The translations under genes and the position numbers were made by a program. 64,000 nucleotides of DNA from Desulfobacterales bacterium (lineage in GTDB: Bacteria > Desulfobacterota > Desulfobacteria > Desulfobacterales > JAHEIW01), in the NCBI GenBank assembly GCA_030066985.1, contig JASJAN010000014.1, forward strand, positions 25,626 to 89,625, read 5' to 3'. The notes below the pieces were generated by a model. It worked only from the letters and a program-made list of their open reading frames with translations, made no database searches and was not told where the DNA came from. Positions 25,373-33,017 of the stretch are shown in pieces (position 1 is the first letter of the stretch; every line of letters begins with the position of its first letter).

Positions 25373-25867
25373 ATGTATCCGATTATCAGGGAAGCTCAGA
25401 CCAGCGATGCGTCCGAATTATCCAGTCTGATCCGACACGCGTATCGCGACGTGGCCGACCGATTCGAGCTGACAGCGACAAACTGCCCCAAACATCCTTC
25501 AAACTGCACTGACGGGTGGGTTGAAAATGACTTTTCCAGGGGCGTGCGCTATTTCATTCTGGAAAAAGAGCACAAATCAGTGGGATGTGCTGCCATCGAA
25601 ATGGCTGGCCATGGTCTTTGCTACCTGGAACGCCTGGCGGTCTTACCCTCTGAGAGACATAAAGGAAACGGCCAGCAACTGGTGGAACATGTTTTTCAAG
25701 AGGCCAGGAAACTAAATATAGAAAAGATCAGCATCGGTATCATCAACCAGCAAACAGAATTAAAGCAATGGTATAAAAAAATGGGCTTTGTTGAGGGAGA
25801 AATAAAAGAATTCGAACACTTACCGTTTTGTGTCTGTTTTATGACGATTGATCTGCGCCAGGTATGA
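25373..25867 (+). CDS. GNAT family N-acetyltransferase
   Basis: The 164-residue protein shows GNAT motifs: YPIIREAQTSDASELSSLI at the N-terminus, CYLERLAVLPSERHKGNGQQ (motif A, acetyl-CoA binding) and WYKKMGFVEGE (motif B). The ATG at 25373 is preferred, since the upstream in-frame ATG at 25346 lies within the preceding gene. The acceptor is unknown. Confidence 0.8.
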   Translation: MYPIIREAQTSDASELSSLIRHAYRDVADRFELTATNCPKHPSNCTDGWVENDFSRGVRYFILEKEHKSVGCAAIEMAGHGLCYLERLAVLPSERHKGNGQQLVEHVFQEARKLNIEKISIGIINQQTELKQWYKKMGFVEGEIKEFEHLPFCVCFMTIDLRQV

Positions 25868-25919
25868 CAGCATTAATGCGTGAATGGTAGGGAATAAAAT
25901 ATCGTCCTAGACGAGGATC

Positions 25920-26363
25920 TTATTCGCAGGGCTCCTCTTTCATACGGTCAATCAGGGTGGCCAGCATCTCTTCGATATAAGGGCTTATATCTTTGAATTC
26001 AACCCCGATGCCGCTTCGATTGACCTGAACAATTTCGCCCTTCACTTTAAGCGGCTTGTCAAACCCGGCTATCGAAAACGACATTGCGATTTCTTCGCCC
26101 ACAAATAAAGGACGGTGGGTTTCGATAAAGACACCTCTTTGGCTGATGTTTTTGATGGTGTCAGTATAATAGCGATCATAAGTTGCGTAGCTAACTGTGA
26201 TTGAGCACGATTTTCGGATATAAGCCCGCCGTTCGACAGTGAGCAAGTCTTCAGCATATTTCAGCAGAGCCGTTTGTTTTTCTTCGGACAGATTTAATAC
26301 CAGCTGAAACAATTTGGGAATGACGACATTGTATTTTTCAAAATCAGTTTCCGATATTTTCAT
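25920..26363 (-). CDS. PilZ domain protein
   Basis: From ATG 26363, with AAAGGA 11 bases upstream, the product is about 147 residues (a TTG at 26384 would add seven). After a helical N-terminus comes a PilZ domain: RRAYIRKSC is the RxxxR c-di-GMP motif and NISQRGVFIE the second motif (usually D/NxSxxG), followed by beta strands ending GIGVEF. It should be a c-di-GMP receptor. Nothing nearby identifies the output. Confidence 0.85.
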   Translation of the reverse strand: MKISETDFEKYNVVIPKLFQLVLNLSEEKQTALLKYAEDLLTVERRAYIRKSCSITVSYATYDRYYTDTIKNISQRGVFIETHRPLFVGEEIAMSFSIAGFDKPLKVKGEIVQVNRSGIGVEFKDISPYIEEMLATLIDRMKEEPCE

Positions 26364-26620
26364 ACCAGCATATATCCTTTGCAACCCAATAAATACGCCA
26401 CCATTGATCAGTACGGGACTCGAAAACTGTATCGGAAAATTATAGGTTTTACTTTAGCCTTCTTTCGCTGCATTCGCAATTAAATTAATCTTAAATGAGC
26501 ATATTGCCAAAATAATAAAATAAAATTATTTAACATTATATTAATTGTTTAAATTTCAAATATTAAATTTTTACTTTAGAAACTTTCAATTTGCTTTTTG
26601 AGTTGAGTTCCCCAAAAACA
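26364..26620. other. AT-rich intergenic region
   Basis: The region between the PilZ gene and the terminator at 26621 is AT-rich, notably around 26500-26580. It probably carries the PilZ promoter. I see no gene or repeat in it. Confidence 0.5.
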
Positions 26621-26660
26621 AGAGGGCTGTTTAAACTCGCTCTATTTTAAACAGCCCTCT
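26611..26660 (-). terminator. Rho-independent terminator of the rhodanese-MBL gene
   Basis: TTTAAACAGCCCTCT (26646-26660) and AGAGGGCTGTTTAAA (26621-26635) form a perfect 15-bp stem with a 10-base loop. On the minus strand it is followed by TGTTTTTGGGG. It ends 30 bases beyond the stop codon at 26691. Confidence 0.75.
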
Positions 26661-26690
26661 TCCGAGAAGTGATGTAACGCTGACCTGTAA

Positions 26691-27842
26691 TCAAGTCGCC
26701 TTCATTGCACTGGCGGCACATTCATTTTTTCCCAGATCCATTATTTCCTGTTGCTCGGCATCCACCTCCAATATTCCGGCGTTGACTTTGCGTATCTCAG
26801 CATACACCTCCGGTTGGGTTCGCATATTATTTTCAATAAAGCCGATAAAGGCATCTTCGCTGGAGATACCGTATATATCCGCATTTTTGAATTTTATATT
26901 GCCCAGGGTATCTGAAAATATCTGATTTGGGTTGGCTTCACGCCAGTCCATATAGTGGCCGGGTAAAATGACGACCTCATCATCCAAATTTTCGATTTTA
27001 GTCTTAAGGGTATTGTACAAGAGCTTTGACCATTCTTCGGCTTTACCCCCCAGGTCGGGCCGCCCTATGGATAAGATGAAGACCGTATCGCCTGATATCA
27101 GATACTTATTATCAATTAAATATGATGTGCTTCCCGGGGTGTGGCCAGGCATATGCAGGGCCCTGATTTCAGGACCGCCTTTTGAGAAGGGATAAATCGC
27201 CTCATCTTCGATCTTCTCGTACGGAAAAGCTGCACCTTTAAAATCGTTTTCATGCCCGAAAATAATCGCCCCGCTGTCAGAGGCAATCTGTTTGCTGCCG
27301 GATATGTAATCGGCCTGTAGATGGGTTTCAAAGGTTTTGGTGATCGTAGCGCCGTGTTGTTCGGCAAAGCTATTATAAAAATCGATATTTCGCGTGGGGT
27401 CGAACAAAACCATTTCATCCCCGGAGATAAGACCGTAACTGCAGGAGGCTTTGCCCGGGCGAATGAACTGAAAAAGCTGGTACCTATCATCAGCAGCCAC
27501 TAATTTGGGTGCCAGCATATTGCCCCAGTTTTTGATGCCGCCTTCCAGAAAGCCGACATCTTTAAATCCGTGATTCATCAGGATTTCACCGACAAATTTG
27601 GCGGATCCTTCCTTGGCACACACAATCCGGATTTTGTCAACCCGGGGCACTTGGGCCACACTTTCTTCTTCATGTTCGACAAATTCCACATAAGGAACAT
27701 TGACCATCTCGCCAAGATAAGGCCCTTCGACCTTAAAGTTGTCAAACTGTTCCGTGACGCGAACATCCAGCAGCAAAAATTCTTCACCTTCTGTGGTTAC
27801 CCACTCGAACAGATCTTCTGCGGTGTACTTTATTGGCTCCAT
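26691..27842 (-). CDS. Rhodanese-metallo-beta-lactamase fusion (persulfide dioxygenase-like)
   Basis: The 383-residue protein starts with a rhodanese domain (residues ~8-110, active Cys75 in RIVCAKEGS). An ETHE1-like metallo-beta-lactamase domain follows (~120-320). The usual HxHxDH reads H174-L-Q-A-D178-Y, so the second metal site is lost. His174, His234 (MPGHTPGS) and Asp252 (ISGDTVF), the single-iron triad of persulfide dioxygenases, remain. It probably oxidises glutathione or other persulfides and links them to thiosulfate. GGAGG precedes ATG 27842. Confidence 0.82.
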   Translation of the reverse strand: MEPIKYTAEDLFEWVTTEGEEFLLLDVRVTEQFDNFKVEGPYLGEMVNVPYVEFVEHEEESVAQVPRVDKIRIVCAKEGSAKFVGEILMNHGFKDVGFLEGGIKNWGNMLAPKLVAADDRYQLFQFIRPGKASCSYGLISGDEMVLFDPTRNIDFYNSFAEQHGATITKTFETHLQADYISGSKQIASDSGAIIFGHENDFKGAAFPYEKIEDEAIYPFSKGGPEIRALHMPGHTPGSTSYLIDNKYLISGDTVFILSIGRPDLGGKAEEWSKLLYNTLKTKIENLDDEVVILPGHYMDWREANPNQIFSDTLGNIKFKNADIYGISSEDAFIGFIENNMRTQPEVYAEIRKVNAGILEVDAEQQEIMDLGKNECAASAMKAT

Positions 27843-27864
27843 ACTTCATTACCTCCTTCACATT

Positions 27865-27968
27865 GGTTGAGCCCGTTACCGGTTGTCCAGTTTGCCCGTT
27901 AAAACAAACAGAACGTTTCCTCTTTGCCAGGCTAAACCGGCTCAACAGGCTAGACCCCGTTTCACGGG
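27865..27968. repeat. Inverted element of CCGTTA words (copy 2)
   Basis: The left arm 27865-27900 (GGTTGAGCCCGTTACCGGTT and on) pairs loosely with the right arm 27926-27968 (GCCAGGCTAAACCGGCTCAA and on). The reverse complement of 27930-27980 matches 2692-2740. It lies upstream of the rhodanese-MBL gene. Confidence 0.65.
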
Positions 27969-28044
27969 GACCTTCGGCCCGCAAACCCATAATTTTTTGA
28001 TTTTAGAACCGAAAAACGCAAATGGGTTACATAAAATATTAATA

Positions 28045-28145
28045 GGTTGTGCCCGTTACCCGTTAGCCCGTTTGCCGGTTACAAAATCAGATCTCTTCTT
28101 TTATTACGGGCTTAATCCGCCGGCGGCGGACTCAACGGGCCAACC
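28045..28145. repeat. Inverted element of CCGTTA words (copy 3)
   Basis: The left arm 28045-28080 (GGTTGTGCCCGTTACCCGTT and on) pairs with 28106-28145 (ACGGGCTTAATCCGCCGGCG then GGACTCAACGGGCC). It abuts the end of the crotonase gene. Copies 2 and 3 together account for the 27843-28150 gap. Confidence 0.65.
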
Positions 28146-28150
28146 GCTTG

Positions 28151-28948
28151 CTATTTGCCTTTGAAGTGCGGCTTGCGTTTCTCCAAAAAGGCCACCTGCC
28201 CTTCCTGCAGGTCTTGGCTTGTCAAAGCAGTTTTAAAAATTGCTTGCGCTTCTGCCGCTGACGCCTCATCCAAACGGCTGGTTTGCAATAATATATTGAT
28301 GACCCTTTTGATGCCTTTTAATGCCAGCGGTGCATTATCCGCAATTTCCCGGGCCATATCAAAGGTGAATGCTTCTAGTTGATCCCGCGGAACCAGATAA
28401 TCAACAAGCCCGAGTGTTTTGAGGTGGCTGCCGCTGTAAGTGCGACCGGTAAAAAAAATTTCTTTGGTGCTTTGCAGGCCGACACGCTGGATAAATCGCT
28501 GCAAACCGTGCCAGGGATATACCAAGCCCAGTTTAGCAGGCGGCATCCCCATGCGAATATCTTCGGCTCCGATGCGAATATCGCAGCACACCGCCAGTTC
28601 GCATCCCAGACCAAATGCAAAGCCATTGAGCATGGCAATGGTCGGGTATGGAAAATTAATCAAATATTGCAGCAGTGATTCCACCCGATCCAATGATGCC
28701 AGACGCTGATCTGCATTTCCTTTGGCCTGCGTTGGCAGCGCGCCGATATCAAATCCAGAACAAAATGCCTTATCCCCTGCCCCGCGTAAAATAACCGCAC
28801 GCACACTGTCATCTTCGGCCATTTCCTGCAGGGTGGCGCCAAGCTGCTCTACCAATTCAAGAGACAGAGAGTTTTTCTTTTCCGGCCGATTCAATGCCAG
28901 CACACAAATTTGTTTTTTTTGCTCCTTTAATAGAATCTTAGGGATCAA
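28151..28948 (-). CDS. Crotonase-family protein, YgfG (methylmalonyl-CoA decarboxylase)-like
   Basis: The start is TTG at 28948 with GGAGG eight bases upstream (265 residues). The crotonase fold is clear (FCSGFDIGAL oxyanion loop, GFAFGLGCELAVC). The second hydratase Glu (PEIxLG) is replaced: the loop reads MGMPPAKLGLVYPWHGL, like the TPVNLGVPY loop of E. coli YgfG with its catalytic Tyr (here Tyr144). The C-terminus (EGQVAFLEKRKPHF) also resembles YgfG. YgfG His66 is Phe66 here. A decarboxylase of a substituted malonyl-CoA is therefore more likely than a hydratase. It is divergent from the carboxyltransferase and shares its operator. Confidence 0.7.
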   Translation of the reverse strand: MIPKILLKEQKKQICVLALNRPEKKNSLSLELVEQLGATLQEMAEDDSVRAVILRGAGDKAFCSGFDIGALPTQAKGNADQRLASLDRVESLLQYLINFPYPTIAMLNGFAFGLGCELAVCCDIRIGAEDIRMGMPPAKLGLVYPWHGLQRFIQRVGLQSTKEIFFTGRTYSGSHLKTLGLVDYLVPRDQLEAFTFDMAREIADNAPLALKGIKRVINILLQTSRLDEASAAEAQAIFKTALTSQDLQEGQVAFLEKRKPHFKGK

Positions 28949-29119
28949 AGATGACCTCCAATCTCTGATAATACCTATATCGATCACAAAAATCGATGCA
29001 AGACTCACTGGTTATAGTGAATGCTTGACCGACAATCAACCCATTTTGAACCAGCGATTTTCAACGGATGCGGGAGTGTTGCCTGCTCTCATGATGGTTT
29101 TCTTTGCAAAAGGAAATAA

Positions 29120-29149
29120 TTGACACCTTGATCTGGTATACAGTATACA
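29120..29149 (+). promoter_or_regulatory. Sigma-70-type promoter of the carboxyltransferase gene
   Basis: TTGACA (29120-29125) and TATACA (29144-29149) are 18 bases apart, the same arrangement as upstream of the CoA-transferase. The -10 overlaps the operator palindrome. The gene starts 57 bases downstream. Confidence 0.65.
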
Positions 29150-29151
29150 AA
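29133..29151. promoter_or_regulatory. GntR-type operator, site 2
   Basis: CTGGTATACAGTATACAAA keeps the GTATAC-N-GTATAC core and the right arm of site 1; the outer left bases differ. It lies between the divergent crotonase and carboxyltransferase genes. Confidence 0.7.
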
Positions 29152-29205
29152 GATCAATCACATCCCGGTCGACATACACAAACACAATAAAAGGGAACAG
29201 CAGCC

Positions 29206-30768
29206 ATGACGAAAGCCAAAACACACCAAAGTGAATTGGAGCGGTTGGCGACTTTAGAGCAACAGGCTGAAATGGGTGGTGGCAAAAAATCCATCGAGCG
29301 CCAACATGATCGCGGCAAATTAACGGCCAGAGAGCGTCTGGACCTGCTCTTTGATCCGGGCAGCTTTATGGAGGTCAACAAACTGGCTGAAAGCCAATCC
29401 ATCGATTTTGGTATGCAGGAAAAAAAGGTACCCGGTGATGGTGTCGTGACCGGTTATGGCAACATCGACGGCCGTTTGGTGTTTGCCTATGCCCAGGATG
29501 TGACGGTGCTGGGCGGATCAGTGGGCACCATTCACGGTCAAAAAATCTGTCGCATCATGGACGAGGCTATCAAAGTCAAAGCGCCCCTGGTGGCATTGAA
29601 CGATTCCGGTGGCGGCCGCCTGCACGAGGGCTTTTTTGCATCCAAAGGGGTTGCCGGCATGTTTTACCGCAATACCGCCGCTTCAGGCCTTATCCCCCAG
29701 ATCACCGGCATGATGGGCTCATCTGCAGGGGTAGCGGTATACTCGCCGGCGTTAACAGATTTTATCGTCATGGTCAAAGGCAGAAGCCATATGGTGATCA
29801 CCGGCCCGGGAATCATAAAATCCGTCACCGGTGAAGACATCAGCCTGGAGGAGCTCGGCGGAGCCAAGGTGCATAGCGAAATTACCGGTACGGCTCACTT
29901 TGTGGCTGAAAGCGATGAGGAATGCATCGCTTTCATCAAAAAAGTGCTGAGCTACCTGCCGTCCAATAACAGCGAAGACCCGCCCGTCGTAAAAACCGAC
30001 GACGATCCGGAACGCATCGATAAAAAACTCAAAGAAATCGTCCCGGCCGACTTTAAAAAATCATACGACATGCACCAGGTCATCGAGCGGGTGGTGGATC
30101 AAGGCTCTTTTTTCGAAGTCCTGCGCCGCTACGCGCTCAATATCATCGTCGGCTTTGCCCGCATGGATGGTCATACGGTTGGCGTCGTCGCCAATCAGCC
30201 GCGCTTTAAAGCCGGTTGTCTGGATGTGGACGCCTCCGACAAAGCCGCGCGCTTCATCCGCTTCTGCGATGCCTTCAATATTCCCTTGATCAATTTCGTT
30301 GATGTTCCCGGATATTTTCCGGGTGTGACCCAGGAGCATGCCGGCATTATTCGACACGGCGCCAAAATGCTTTACGCTTACTCGGAAGCCACTGTACCCA
30401 AAATCACCCTGGCCTTGCGCAAAGAATACGGTGGCGCGGTAATGGGAATGTGCTGCGTGGGCATGGGCGTTGATCTCATGCTGGCCTGGCCCATCGCGCA
30501 ACTGGTGGTCCTGGATACCACCGCAGCCGTCAATTTAATCTTTCGCAAGGAAATCCAGGCCGCTGAAGATCCAAAGGCCCTCCGGCAGCAGCGCATAGAT
30601 GAATATGATTACAAATATTCAAACCCTTATCATGCGGCTTCCAATATGCTGGTGGACAGTGTTATCAAACCCAAGGAAACACGTCCCCAGCTGATTAAAG
30701 CCCTCAGAATGTTGCGCAACAAAGAGCGGCCCCGGCTGAACAAGCGGCATGGTAACATCCCACTTTGA
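29206..30768 (+). CDS. Acyl-CoA carboxyltransferase / decarboxylase alpha-like subunit
   Basis: The 520-residue protein is a full-length biotin-dependent carboxyltransferase beta type (PccB/MmdA): KLTARERLDLLFDPGSFMEV, GDGVVTGYGNIDGRLVFAYA, an oxyanion segment NDSGGGRLHEG, GSSAGVAVYSPALTDFI in the first crotonase-like half, and FVDVPGYFPGVTQEHAGIIR and RKEYGGAVMGMCC in the second. Such proteins carry carboxyl groups between acyl-CoA and biotin. No biotin carrier, biotin carboxylase or membrane decarboxylase subunit is encoded here, so partners must be elsewhere. AAAAGGGAA precedes the ATG. In this regulon it could act on a benzylmalonyl-CoA or on propionyl-type products. Confidence 0.85.
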   Translation: MTKAKTHQSELERLATLEQQAEMGGGKKSIERQHDRGKLTARERLDLLFDPGSFMEVNKLAESQSIDFGMQEKKVPGDGVVTGYGNIDGRLVFAYAQDVTVLGGSVGTIHGQKICRIMDEAIKVKAPLVALNDSGGGRLHEGFFASKGVAGMFYRNTAASGLIPQITGMMGSSAGVAVYSPALTDFIVMVKGRSHMVITGPGIIKSVTGEDISLEELGGAKVHSEITGTAHFVAESDEECIAFIKKVLSYLPSNNSEDPPVVKTDDDPERIDKKLKEIVPADFKKSYDMHQVIERVVDQGSFFEVLRRYALNIIVGFARMDGHTVGVVANQPRFKAGCLDVDASDKAARFIRFCDAFNIPLINFVDVPGYFPGVTQEHAGIIRHGAKMLYAYSEATVPKITLALRKEYGGAVMGMCCVGMGVDLMLAWPIAQLVVLDTTAAVNLIFRKEIQAAEDPKALRQQRIDEYDYKYSNPYHAASNMLVDSVIKPKETRPQLIKALRMLRNKERPRLNKRHGNIPL

Positions 30769-30818
30769 AACCAACAGGATTGCAACAACATTTTATGTCG
30801 GCTTTAGACGTAGGCACC

Positions 30819-30925
30819 AATACTGGCAGGAATACTGGAAGATTGGAATAGTGGATGGTTGGGATTCTTTTGAGCCTCTGAATTTCATATCCCATTACTC
30901 GAATTTTCCATCATTCCAGTTTGGG
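30819..30925. repeat. Inverted element of GGAATACTGG words
   Basis: The left arm (30819-30864) has AATACTGGCAGGAATACTGG and GATTGGAATAGTGGATGG; the right arm (30892-30925) has CCATTACTCGAATTTTCCAT then CATTCCAGT. It lies in the 222-base gap between the carboxyltransferase and acyl-CoA dehydrogenase genes. Confidence 0.65.
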
Positions 30926-30990
30926 GTTGATAACCAAATTGTATAACCTGACTGGATAAAATATAGTACCGATATTAGAAAGGAAGACAA

Positions 30991-32139
30991 ATGGATTTTG
31001 ATCTGACCAGAGAACAACAGTATATTCAAAAAGCGGCCCGGGAATTTGCGAAAGGTGAGTTTCCAGCCGTTGCCCTTGAGCATGACATCAATGAAACCAT
31101 TCCAGCTGAAATTCTAAAAAAAGCCCGCGAATTGGACCTGATCGGTCTTTTCATTCCCGAAGAATACGGTGGTCCCGGCCTCGGGTTTTTCGAACAGGCG
31201 CTGGTGCTCGAAGAATTCTGGAAGGTGGATCCGGGTATTGCCCAGCAGTTGTGCTCGATATCTTTCGGCGCCGAGGAGCTGCTGCTCTTTGGAACCGAAG
31301 AGCAAAAAAAGAAATACCTGCCCCCTCTTTTCAAAGCAGACGGTATTTTGGGTTTTGCCATCACCGAGCCCGATGCCGGCAGTGACACCGCTGCAGCCAC
31401 CACATCGGCTGTCAAAGACGGTGATGACTATATCATCAACGGCAGCAAAGTAATGATTGGCAACGGGACCGTGGGGACTCATATGCTGACTTACTGTCTG
31501 ACCGATCCGGATGCGCAATCCAAAACCGGTCGGCACAGCATTATTATGGTGGAAACCAATCGCAAAGGTTATAAAGCCGAACCCATGCACGGTAAAATGG
31601 GTTTGCGGGCATCGGATACAGCTGCGGTTTATTTTAACAACTGCCGCGTTCCCCAGGAAAACCTGATCGGTGCTGAAGGCAACGGTTTTATCCAGCTGAT
31701 GAAATTCTTCGATCATTCCCGCGCCTATGTGGCCGCCCACGGTGTCGGGCTGGCCCAGGGAGCCCTGGACATGGCAGTCAAACACGTCAAGGGCCGGCAG
31801 CAGTTTGGTCGCCCGTTAGGGGCATTTCAAGCCACTCAGTTTAAAATTGCCGACATGGCCACCAAGGTCGAAACCGCCCGCAACATGGTCTACAAATCCG
31901 CCTGGCTGCTCGATCAAGGTAAACCGGACACCAAGCTGACCGCCATCGCCAAAATGTACGCCTGCCATGTTGCCGTTGAAGTGGTCGACGAATCTCTGCA
32001 ATTGCATGGCGGCTACGGCTATTTTAACGACTATGATATCGAGCGTTTTTACCGTGCCGCCAAGGTGTTGGAGATTTATGAAGGCACAAAAGAGGTTGAG
32101 AAGATAATTATTTCGAGGGAAGTACTGGGCAAGCTTTAA
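30991..32139 (+). CDS. Acyl-CoA dehydrogenase
   Basis: The 382-residue protein is a standard-length FAD acyl-CoA dehydrogenase: DFDLTREQQYIQKAAREFAK, FAITEPDAGSDTAAATT (FAD/substrate signature), GRQQFGRPLGAFQATQFKIA and QLHGGYGYFNDYDIERFYR. The catalytic base is Glu364 in IYEGTKEVEK. In the auxin pathway the dehydrogenase (IaaF) makes aminocinnamoyl-CoA from benzylmalonyl-CoA with decarboxylation; the sequence does not tell whether this one decarboxylates. AAAGGAAG precedes the ATG. No ETF genes are nearby. Confidence 0.9.
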   Translation: MDFDLTREQQYIQKAAREFAKGEFPAVALEHDINETIPAEILKKARELDLIGLFIPEEYGGPGLGFFEQALVLEEFWKVDPGIAQQLCSISFGAEELLLFGTEEQKKKYLPPLFKADGILGFAITEPDAGSDTAAATTSAVKDGDDYIINGSKVMIGNGTVGTHMLTYCLTDPDAQSKTGRHSIIMVETNRKGYKAEPMHGKMGLRASDTAAVYFNNCRVPQENLIGAEGNGFIQLMKFFDHSRAYVAAHGVGLAQGALDMAVKHVKGRQQFGRPLGAFQATQFKIADMATKVETARNMVYKSAWLLDQGKPDTKLTAIAKMYACHVAVEVVDESLQLHGGYGYFNDYDIERFYRAAKVLEIYEGTKEVEKIIISREVLGKL

Positions 32140-32181
32140 AGTTCAAACGTCCTGCAACATGTAGCTGGTTTTTAGATTGCA

Positions 32182-32274
32182 CTGGAGTGTTGGAGCACCG
32201 GAGTATTGGAGTAATGTTTAAGTACGATCGGATGATATCTTTTCCCAACACTCCATTACTCCATCACTCCAATT
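32182..32274. repeat. Inverted element of GGAGTATTGGAGTAATG words
   Basis: The left arm 32182-32216 (CTGGAGTGTTGGAGCACCGG then AGTATTGGAGTAATG) pairs with 32247-32274 (AACACTCCATTACTCCATCA then CTCCAATT). It lies between the convergent acyl-CoA dehydrogenase and iorB genes and could serve as a bidirectional transcript end. Confidence 0.75.
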
Positions 32275-32843
32275 TACTTTCTTAACTCCTTATACCCCGC
32301 TTCCAGCGCCTTAATCGAGGCATCCAGTATTTTTTGGCGGCTACCGAATCTTTTCTTCAAGACCTTCTTGATGTCTGCCATTGAGCAAAACAGATTGATG
32401 CCATTTTGTTTTTTCCTACCGGCCATTGCCAATGCCAGACCCAGCACGATCAAATTGAGCGATTTAGGGTTTTTGATTTCCTGAGCCAACCGGTCGGCAT
32501 CCACGGTGCTGGTGACCATCTTTTTATTGATTTTCATATCATTGCTGCTGTTGATCGCAGCCCAGCCGCCGGGTTTTAAAAATGAACCATGCTGGGCGAT
32601 GTTTTCGTCTTTTAAAACCAGCAACCCGTCTGCCTGAAACGGCCGAATTAAAGGGCTTGAAAAATCACCGACCTTAAAATGCGACACCACTGTACCGCCG
32701 CGCTGCGCCATCCCATGGGTTTCAGAAGTAAACACTGGAAGTCCTTTACTGATGGCAGCTTCGGCCAGCAGGCTGGTTATAAACAATACCCCCTGCCCCC
32801 CAACACCGCTGATCAGGATTTGCTGTTTGATGGCTTTGCTCAT
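32274..32843 (-). CDS. iorB: Indolepyruvate:ferredoxin oxidoreductase beta subunit
   Basis: The 189-residue protein belongs to the gamma/pyruvate-ferredoxin oxidoreductase catalytic domain family: QQILISGVGGQGVLFITSLL, FTSETHGMAQRGGTVVSHFK and DGLLVLKDENIAQHG. With IorA it converts arylpyruvates (indolepyruvate, phenylpyruvate) to arylacetyl-CoA, reducing ferredoxin. It follows iorA after a 174-base gap that holds a repeat element. AAAGG lies before ATG 32843. Confidence 0.9.
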   Translation of the reverse strand: MSKAIKQQILISGVGGQGVLFITSLLAEAAISKGLPVFTSETHGMAQRGGTVVSHFKVGDFSSPLIRPFQADGLLVLKDENIAQHGSFLKPGGWAAINSSNDMKINKKMVTSTVDADRLAQEIKNPKSLNLIVLGLALAMAGRKKQNGINLFCSMADIKKVLKKRFGSRQKILDASIKALEAGYKELRK

Positions 32844-32858
32844 CTCAAACCTTTCGGT

Positions 32859-32960
32859 TGTTATTAGTTAATGATTATTGGTTATTCTTTGATCGATAAA
32901 GATATTTGATAGGACAATTACTTCTTTCCAAAAACAAATAACAGATAACGAGTAACTGTT
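32859..32960. repeat. Inverted element of GTTATTAG/AATAAC words
   Basis: The left arm 32859-32892 (TTGTTATTAGTTAATGATTA then TTGGTTATTC) faces 32932-32960 (AAACAAATAACAGATAACGA then GTAAC). It belongs to the same word family as 13335-13424. It separates iorA from iorB. Confidence 0.65.
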
Positions 32961-33017
32961 TCCAGATTTACAATCGTCAAACAACCTTCTTTTATCCCTA
33001 ACTGCAGGTAGCCAAAC

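Noticed and set aside
27865..28145. Repeated CCGTTA/ACGGG words as a possible CRISPR array
   Set aside because: Repeats are degenerate, lack uniform spacers and occur in both orientations, and no cas gene is present.
28151..28948. Ordinary enoyl-CoA hydratase
   Set aside because: The second catalytic Glu is missing; the loop and C-terminus resemble YgfG. It is kept as a crotonase-family protein with a decarboxylase preference.
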